A stretch of 64,000 nt of DNA from Lactarius indigo (Eukaryota; Basidiomycota; Agaricomycetes; Russulales; Russulaceae): NCBI GenBank assembly GCA_025766275.1, contig JAFKAC010000056.1, positions 62,001 to 126,000 on the forward strand, given 5' to 3'. A program made the position numbers and the translations under genes. Under the pieces are notes generated by a model. That model worked only from the letters and a program-made list of their open reading frames with translations. It did no database searches and was not told where the DNA came from. Positions 56,573-64,000 of this stretch are shown one piece after another (positions within the stretch are counted from its first letter, which is position 1; each line of letters begins with the position of its first letter).

Positions 56573-58284
56573 CTCAGAGAGCTCAGTGTGGCGCCTCATT
56601 TGCATTCCCCAGCATGTCACGATCGCACGTGGCCTTTGCAACTTGAACATGATGCTTTCCCAACCAGTGTTGCCACACTTGCGACGTTTCGTGTGGCACG
56701 GAAGAGTGCACAACTGTTTCCGACTGCCCTCAACCAGGGCTTTGTGTTGCCCACTGCTTGCATACCCGATCTCGCTGCATTGGCGCGCAGCCTTAGAGAT
56801 TTTATAGGGACACATTTGTAGCCTCTTTTAATATACTCACACTATCTCGCACCGCGCGGAGGCTTGCATGACCACATGTGCCACTTTATACCCCAAATCC
56901 TGCATGCCTTAGACAAATTGAGCGTGCAATTAGCAATGACATAAGCATTATTTTATTATATAATGTATGGTTACAGCTGGTTCCATAACGATTGTCCCCT
57001 GGTGACCAAATTTTGGACATAGGCGAGGTTTCATCAGCATTTTGTTCGGGGACTGGATGACCTGTATGTACTGGGAGAACTGGAAGATATTTTCCAGTCT
57101 GTTCCCAGACAGGTTCCAGAATGCCAGGAGTCAGCGTCGTTTCCAGATCCTTAATTTTCTGCCAGATGTCCAGCCAGGCAAGGCCTGTCTTTTGTTTTCT
57201 TTCCAGGCAATAATCCAGGCCTCTTTACCAATCTCAGAGCGTGCCGGGTTATGTAGAGGGGAAGTGAGCAAACATCATGCACTAGTAACGTGGACATGTA
57301 CGACGTGCCTAGGTGGTAGTCAGGTGGTAAAAGGCCGTATATGTCGGAACAGGCCTTTGGTGAACGTGCTCAAAAGCGCGTGCGTGAGTAGTCATGGGCA
57401 GATCAACTGATACATTCCGAATGCGAACCCGAGACCTTTATACATGCGGACTGTACCTAAGGTCAACAAAACGAAAACGCGACTAAGTCGAGAAGTGTGA
57501 GGAGGGAAAGGTAAGGTGGGGAAAAGTAAACTAAAAGTCGAAGGCGGAGAGGGAATCAACAGGTGGAAACATGAGGTGAGCGCGGGGAAAAGGGTACGAA
57601 TCATCATGGAAGTAGGAGAGTCGGAGAACAAGGGAGCGTGGCCGAATGACAGTGCCGGAGGTTTCAACGACGCGCACTACGAGTACAAAGAAAGTGTCAG
57701 AAGAAGAAAGGAAAATTTAAAAGATATTGGGCGCGCCTGTGCCCGAGACAGAGAGTGCGAACTAGAATAATCCGACGAAGAGTCGTGGCTTGAGAGGCGA
57801 TGATGCGAAGTCGATCGGCCAAGGGTGAAGACATGAAGGAGGCGATGAAGACGTCGGGGAAAGCAAAGGAATGGTGAGTGGTGGAAGCATGGTTGACTTG
57901 AGGCTGTTGGCGTCGCAGTTGGGAGGCTTGAAGGCGACGTTAGCCTCGATGCCGGTATGGTGCGGGCAATCAAGGGGCGTCCGGCGATGGCGGAAGGGAC
58001 AGGGGTGCGAGGCGAGAAATGACAGTTTCGAGGATAAGATGTTGGAAGAGAGAGAAGAAAAAGCGAGGCGAGGCAAAGTGAGCGAAAAACAAGTTGATGG
58101 TGATGGACGAGATAAGGCGTGACGGCTGACAGTTTCGGAGTGGCTGAGATACTCGGAAACAGCCAGTTTCGGGCCCAAGGGCCGTGCTGCCGTTACATCG
58201 GAAGGATGGCAACCGGCGGACCGGAGCAGAAACTATCAATTGGTGAACAATAGGCGAAGCACGCCATCACGCTAGAGTCTGATT
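56573..58284. other. Stretch without a recognised gene between the retrotransposon and the Plavaka element
   Basis: Contains two short overlapping + frames after the LTR (56586-56821), possibly the tail of a gene cut by the retrotransposon, and several motif-less frames at 57042-58240. Part of 57400-58284 may belong to the 3' end of the Plavaka element, but no terminal repeat was found. Confidence 0.35.
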
Positions 58285-61200
58285 CTAGACCACCACCTCA
58301 AACGAGTGATGGTCTGCATATTTATTAACGTAGTACATTGAAAACAAGTCTAGTGAGTTGGAATAATGAAGCTGATGGGGAATGGACCCTGAACCAAAAA
58401 CCGGTATCAGGTGAATGTTACGCAAGATCGTCTCGATGTGTACCACACACTGAGCATGCCGCGAGCCAATAAACTCTGGCTGAACTCTCCACATCCCTGT
58501 AACAGGATCGGGACCCTGGCCTACACATTTAAAGTGATCAATGAGGGCGCAAGGGTAAACAGTTTCATTGTACGTAAAAGAGAAAAATGTACGAACGCGC
58601 CCAACGATCATTCCCCGCATTCCTGGCTGGCCCTGATCTTCTACGATCAGGACACAATCGTATTGTGCTTCCTTCTGACGCCAAGAAGGCGTGGACCGAA
58701 TTATTTGGCGGTGCATGCCATGTGAACCCGAAACGTCGCTTGGCGCATAGAATATGGCACGTGCAGAATGGAACACCAACACCTTCGATTGGATGTTGGG
58801 AAGGACTGCCCAAGGCTGCTGTACTGCAGGTGGTTCATTGGGGTTGAGCTGGTCAAAGAGGAATTGCTGTGCGAGTAGTGGCAGGTTGGGCGTGTGAATG
58901 TGTTCGGCCAGGGATGCAAGATCAGTGGGATACCCAGACTCTGCGACATGAGTTACCTGTCACAAGAATTGAAAAGAGAGGACTTACGTGGGTGAACGGC
59001 AAGAACCACCTCCCCTTCAATATTGCCGTCGATAGCACCATCGGCGTCTTCGTCATTGTTACTGGCAGGCCTTGTGACTGGGCTTGGCATTCGCTCTTCA
59101 GATAACATCCTGCGTGCTATGAAATTGACATGAGCAGACAAGAGCTTGTCAAGTCGCTGGTTCGTCAGCAACATCTGCCCAAGTGGCTCGTAACGATTTG
59201 AGCGTCGCCACGGTTTCTTCACTGCAGTGATGTGCCGAGACTCAGTGATCGAAGAGCATAACCCATTCGGTGCACCGAATTCTTGAATCAGGTGCACGTA
59301 ATGCACCATGGAGTGCTGGCGTGGGAGATTGAATCCCTTGGGGTGGACACCGGATGTACGGAAAATCTCACGGGTTGCGTGAAATGTCCGTAGTGCCTTT
59401 CTGATGGCGGTCAGATCGGACTCACCAATTTCACAGCGGCGTACAAGATAGCAGAAGTCCAAGAATGCGGAGAGACACTGCACTAATTGCGGAGGCACAT
59501 ATTCTGCAATAGCGGGTATGTAGACCTTGCATTGCATTAGCGAAATCAAAGACTCGGATGCCCAAACGTCGACCCGATCGGCATACTCACCTTCATCAAC
59601 GCCTTCGAATCGTCTCCCGTCCATTGTTTAAACCGTCGACCATGCTTGAATCTACGTAGTCCAGGAAATGGTGGGGTCATTGCGATCCTATGCAAAAGTT
59701 GTAGGGTCATATTACGATATTGTAGTACATACCTACCCACCTTCTATCAATGTCGTCCAGGATCTCGGCAGTGCGAGACTTAGTGTATATTGCCGCAATA
59801 TACTTGCATGTCCACTTGACGAGGTGATCCTTGAACGATCCCTTGATGATTTGATGCAGTAAATCTGGCAAGAGACTTTCATGGATATCGGCACGTGGAA
59901 AGTCATTAGTGAACGGCTAAGAAACGGGTTTGAGTCACCTATGCACAAATAAGAGCGACACACGTACAATGACGTCGTCGTCAATCCCATACGTATCCCA
60001 CAGCTCGGCAGAGCTGATTTCAGGGCTGGACACGAGAAGGTCAGTGAGCACACGCGCTCGGCATCCTCCAGCCCCATCCAGATCTCTTGCCTGAGAGGTG
60101 CACCTACACAGACAGTGGATTAGGAGCGCCGCTAAGTGAGCCAGTGTGAAGTATAGAGCGGTGAGGTTCTGTACCTCGGACACCAGCCCTGTACCACCCC
60201 CGCAAGCATAACTTGTTCAGGGTAGTCAGCAATAAACGGCCCGATATCGTATACCACTCGACGGTAGTGTCCATCTGGACAGCGACGCACTACGGGCGTC
60301 GTCATTCCTGGTCGCAATGACTCCAAAATAGCGCTGATGGAAGAGTGGTACAACTGCCGTTTGAATTTGCGGAACTTGTCATCGTCATCGAACCCCCTAC
60401 CAGCTAGATTGAGGGTGTTAATGAGTAAACCTCGCCCCGATCTGAAAATGATGACGAACCCTTGGGGATTGCAAGAAATGTGATTGGTATGACTCCATTC
60501 CTGTGTCCACGCCGAGCCTCGTTGTGGAGGTTGCCCACAGACAAGTATAGTGGGTGGTACTCAACGTGCCCTGTTGCGACACTGACTGTCGTTTTGTCAC
60601 TCCCTAGTATCACGGCACAGTACATGGCGCCCTCCATTGTCGGATCACCACTGTATATCATCTCCTACCAATGATGGACATGTAGTTAGAACACCAATAT
60701 ACTTGGATACGAAGTACTCACGCTCCATCGCCACGCAAACTGCCCACTCATAAAATCTGTCCATCTATGTTCACCTTGGGTGTCGGTCATGATATATGGA
60801 GCGGTGTCGAACTGAGAAGCGAAGTCCGGATTATCGAGTAGGTTGCGGATGACTACGTCTGGATCCCGATACCAGACCTCGTACTCTTCCCTTCTCCATT
60901 CCGGTGCATGCTGTGGATCATCATCGGATGCTGCATTAACAGATAAGCACTGCCATGGCGCGTCGCCGTCCTGTATGGCGTCAATTGTCGCATAGAGAGT
61001 ACGATGTGAATCATACGGGGCCATGATGTCGTACTTCTCCACAGATAGTGCCCAGAAATCAAAAAGTTTGGTAATATTTGATGCCGACATCTGGGCCTTA
61101 CGGAACAGAAAGTCTGCTAGGAGGAAATGCGCAGCATCTTCGAAAGGACTCCAGTCGTCTGGTGGTAAATCAGAGCGTGCAGGGGGAGGTGTCGCCTCTG

Positions 61201-61642
61201 GCAACGGAATTCCATTGATGTCAGTAGGACATCCTGAGTGATAAGGTGATAAGCATTGCAGTCAGACTATGCCGGTAGGTGAACAAAGGCGAAATCTCAT
61301 ACCGTAGAGTTGAGGGTGTTTGCGCTTGTGGAATCTCTGATGACGATGGTTCACTTGGGGATGGTTGTTGTCAGCAGCAGCGGAGGAGGAAGGACTTGAT
61401 GGTGGCTGCGGACTGGCGATTGGGGGGCTGGGAGACTGCTGGTGGCCAGTGGTGGAAGGGCTTGGTGATCGCTGAGGACTTCCAGGAGGTGACGGGGTCG
61501 GTGTTGTGCTTGCATGAGTTGGTTGGCGTGCGGTAGGAATCCTACGTAGATGATGGACTTTGCGAATGTGCTTCGTTCGCCCACAATGTCCAATAAATTT
61601 CTTGCGACAGCCCAGGTAAGGACAAGGGATATGAATCTGCAT
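58285..61642 (-). CDS. Plavaka-type (CACTA-like) transposase, multi-exon, apparently intact
   Basis: ATG at 61642. The first exon has a C2H2-like finger (CPYLGCRKKFIGHCGRTKHI) and a Ser/Pro-rich spacer. Later exons give DDWSPFEDAAHFLLADFLF, the typical block around SDKTTVSVATGHVEYHPLYL followed by GNLHNEARRGHRN and FLAIPKG, then DYPEQVMLAGVVQGWCPR, HQIIKGSFKDHLVKW, RRFKQWTGDDSKALMK and YIPAIAEYVPPQLVQCLSAF. Next come LPRQHSMVHYVHLIQEFGAP with KKPWRRSNRYEPLGQML, and the C-terminal HSARAIFYAPSD to MRGMIVGRVRTFFSF and YYVNKYADHH. This matches the Plavaka transposases widespread in Agaricomycetes. About nine short GT-AG introns are implied; exact joins between 58783-58953 and 59700-60700 are approximate. 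No nonsense change was noticed in the parts read. It is divergent from the gene at 61826. Confidence 0.85.
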
Positions 61643-61825
61643 ATGACGATACAGTGAGTAGAATTTCGAACATAAACAAAAACCCTGACACCGTGAAATT
61701 GTTTATTGACGCATGGGCCATCAAAGGAGGTAAGAACGCAGTTGTGGTTGGTTAGCGTCAAAGTCAACCTCCTGGTCCTTACCACCCAACCACCCTGTAT
61801 ACGTGTCTGTTTTTTTTATTCCAAC
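61643..61825. promoter_or_regulatory. Divergent intergenic region (Plavaka transposase / + strand gene)
   Basis: About 180 bases separate the two start codons, short enough to be one bidirectional promoter. A T run (61810-61817) lies just upstream of the + gene. Inference from layout only. Confidence 0.4.
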
Positions 61826-64000
61826 CATGTCAGACGACGCCTCTAGGCCACGGACTCGTCGTGCAAACGCGAATACTCACCCTGGGAAAATCATAAATGA
61901 CTTGAAACAGAAACACCGCACTACGTCCGAAAAAGCCGCTGACAACCAAGCCAAAGCGTCCAAAGAAAAGAAAGAAGCCGCAATGGCCAAGAAAAATCGG
62001 CAAGCGATAGTTGCCCAAGTCACTGAGGTAGAAGATGCTCTTCGCCGAGAGGATAAAGCCTATCCCAACATCGTCAACGAAGGCGACAGCAACTCGGATA
62101 CTCACAGGTTCAGGGGTAGCCACAGCGACGGTGAATCTGAGGTGGATCACTCAGAAGCCAAGGAGCCCGAAGACACAGCATCCAACCAAGTCCAGAGGTA
62201 GATAATGTCCACATTGACGACATCCGAGCTGATCGCTGACCGTTAATGTACTACCAGTGAAAGCAACCTTGACAGCGATGTGCATATGTCTGAACCAGAA
62301 GGTCCTGAAGGCCGTAAAGTCGTGGTTCAAGATAGTGATGATAATGACAGTGACGACGAGTAGGAAAGTGACTCTGACTCCATAGACAAAGGCCCAGATA
62401 CAGACGAAGATGAGAGTGAACACTCAGACAGCGGACTTGAAGAACTCGAGGATGAAATCGTGGCGAGGAGGAAGAAAAAGACAGGAAAGAAAAAACCCAA
62501 AGGTGGGAGCATTGATAAAGGAAAAAAGAAAACAAAGGTAAGCGACACATTCCCGTTATCATGATGGCAAACTCACACGTTTTAACCCCACGAGGTGCCA
62601 ACTCCGGCTGCAAATCATAGCCTCCGTGAAGAGGTCACTCGAGCACGCAAGACATCTGCTGTGTCAGGCCATAAGAGAAAGCCTGAGGAGCCTATTGAGG
62701 ACAGTAGCGATGAGAGAGAAGACGAAGAGGATCAGCGTACCAAGCGGTGAGTCAGCATGACCAATGACCAAGTCATACTGTAATACCTGACTCATCAATC
62801 ACGCACTTGATGACGTGAGCAAACAGGCCGCAGAAAAAAATCAAGAAGCGAAAGGGCGAGACTGCCACCGCTAGCGGCTTGCGAAAGGACTGGCAGAAGC
62901 TCCTCAACGATTCAGGCTCCAGTAGCAAGTATAAGAAGTCCACTACCATGTTCAATCCCTCACTGAAAGACCCCACTTTGATTCCCACCCAACCCCGGCG
63001 AGCCCCAACCATTGTTGATGCTGACGACGATTGCATTACAGTGGCAAGTGAGCTATCACAATCAAGACCATCCTCTCGGACATTGGCATGGTCACGCACG
63101 CGAAGCACCAGTGAAGGGTTGGATAGTGCACGAGATCTCTGGCCGTCAGGAATTTTTGATGACGATGAAATTCCAAGCTCACTGCAGGCTGCCTGTACTG
63201 CGAAGAAGGCAAAGCACACGCCTCTCCATCCAACTGGGTCACGGCCATCTGCAAATTATAACAGCAATTGCACCACGTCTGCGGTATGTTTTTTTTTCTA
63301 GCAATGCTGCCACTGAATGACTCTCTTCACAGGTGGGCCTGGTGGTGAAGAAGAAGGACGTCAATACCAGTGCAGGCCCCATGCGAGGACCCATCATCAA
63401 GTCTGAGGGCAATGAGTTGTCAAAGCCCTACCGGAACCTCAAGGTCTCGGATATCCCAATCGCGGGAGAACATGAACTCGCACAGTGGGATCTCATCGTT
63501 CACGGAGTGCTTGACTGGGCAGGGACGTTATCGGATACATTTGGGACTAACGAGCACCCAGATCTCTTAGTGACGATACAGGGCTTGTGGGATAAATGCC
63601 TGCCAGAGAGAACGGAAGACGTGCGTACTAATCCTGCCATCAAGAAAGTGGTAAGTCCCCCGCATGTCGTGCACCTTACATTCTACTCCATCTGTAATCA
63701 CGACTGATGTTCTGTTTTCTCTGAGGTCATTGATCGTCTCAATGAATGGCGAAGCACCATCGGCAAGAAGGCAGTCACGATCCTCAGTGACTTTATCAAG
63801 CACAATGCCACACTGAGGAGGGATTCAGGCGAAGTTGCGACATTTGTTCGTGGATTGCTACCCCATCCACATGAACAACCCGTTATATTTCCACTCATAT
63901 ACGCTGATCCGGAGGTGCGTGCATCCGTACTCATTCATCTCACAAGGTGCCGATGCTTTTGAGCCCCAAAGGTGTCCAAAGGTTCGTGGCTTGCCCCCAT
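61826..64000 (+). pseudogene. Spliced gene for an acidic/Lys-rich protein with one in-frame stop; runs off the right edge
   Basis: ATG 61826. Exons 61826-62197, 62258-62537, 62596-62746, 62827-63283, 63333-63650 and 63726-63914 join in frame with GT-AG introns of about 45-80 nt and continue past the window. The N-terminal half is highly charged: KEKKEAAMAKKNRQAIVAQV, Ser/Asp/Glu runs and a basic patch (RRKKKTGKKKPKGG), like a nuclear disordered protein. The C-terminal half is globular: WQKLLNDSGSSSKYKKSTTM, HELAQWDLIVHGVLDWAGTL, DRLNEWRSTIGKKAV and GEVATFVRGLLPHPHEQPV. This resembles the DUF6532-like proteins of Agaricomycetes, but that is a weak recollection. A TAG at 62361-62363 interrupts exon 2; coding character continues after it, so it looks like a nonsense mutation, unless this is an unrecognised splice. 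Confidence 0.65.

Overview
The window looks like a repeat-rich chromosomal region of a basidiomycete fungus, most likely an Agaricomycete related to Rhizoctonia. This is inferred from short (about 40-60 nt) GT-AG introns, DUF6535-type membrane proteins, a Plavaka-type DNA transposon, metacaspase and PhoA-like acid phosphatase genes, and chromodomain Ty3/gypsy elements. No bacterial, rRNA, tRNA or CRISPR feature was seen.

Layout. 1-1849: 5' end of a minus-strand Ty3/gypsy element (gag open to the window edge, then its LTR). 2110-2856: small spliced gene of unknown function. 3095-5998: pogo/Fot1-like DNA transposon with an apparently intact spliced transposase; its right end lies inside a phosphatase gene copy. 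6001-25205: tandem array of a two-gene unit, a DUF6535 membrane-protein gene on + and a PhoA-like acid phosphatase gene on -, which converge at their 3' ends and share divergent promoters with the next unit. It holds three DUF6535 genes (two intact, one frameshifted), one inverted DUF6535 remnant, one nearly complete phosphatase and four phosphatase relics; an aspartic protease gene (15147-16891) interrupts it. 27881-29882 and about 35467-37405: two diverged, damaged metacaspase copies from a segmental duplication. Between them (31387-34241, -) is a CAX-type Ca2+/H+ exchanger gene whose last exon is split by a 121 bp poly(A)-tailed retroposon with 12 bp target duplications. 37482-46245: full-length minus-strand non-LTR retrotransposon (ORF1; 1631-residue ORF2) inserted just 3' of metacaspase copy 2 with a perfect 15 bp target duplication, itself carrying a solo LTR (44857-45629, TSD CTTCT). 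47094-47920: non-autonomous hAT-like element. 48114-56572: complete minus-strand Ty3/gypsy chromovirus (TSD CTCAG, nearly identical LTRs) with several stop codons and a solo LTR of the family seen at 1343-1849 inserted in its 3' coding region. 58285-61642: Plavaka transposase (-). 61826-64000: divergent spliced gene for an acidic, basic-patch protein, with one in-frame stop and running off the window.

The window records layered transposition, with at least six insertions whose target duplications or insertion junctions can be read directly, on top of two local duplications (DUF6535/phosphatase and metacaspase). In the DUF6535/phosphatase array the DUF6535 frames tend to be kept while the phosphatase copies have lost their catalytic core. 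In the 48114-56572 retrotransposon, mentally removing the solo LTR and one target duplication leaves a continuous frame from the integrase chromodomain into a C-terminal domain with several zinc-knuckle-like Cys/His clusters, an unusual architecture.
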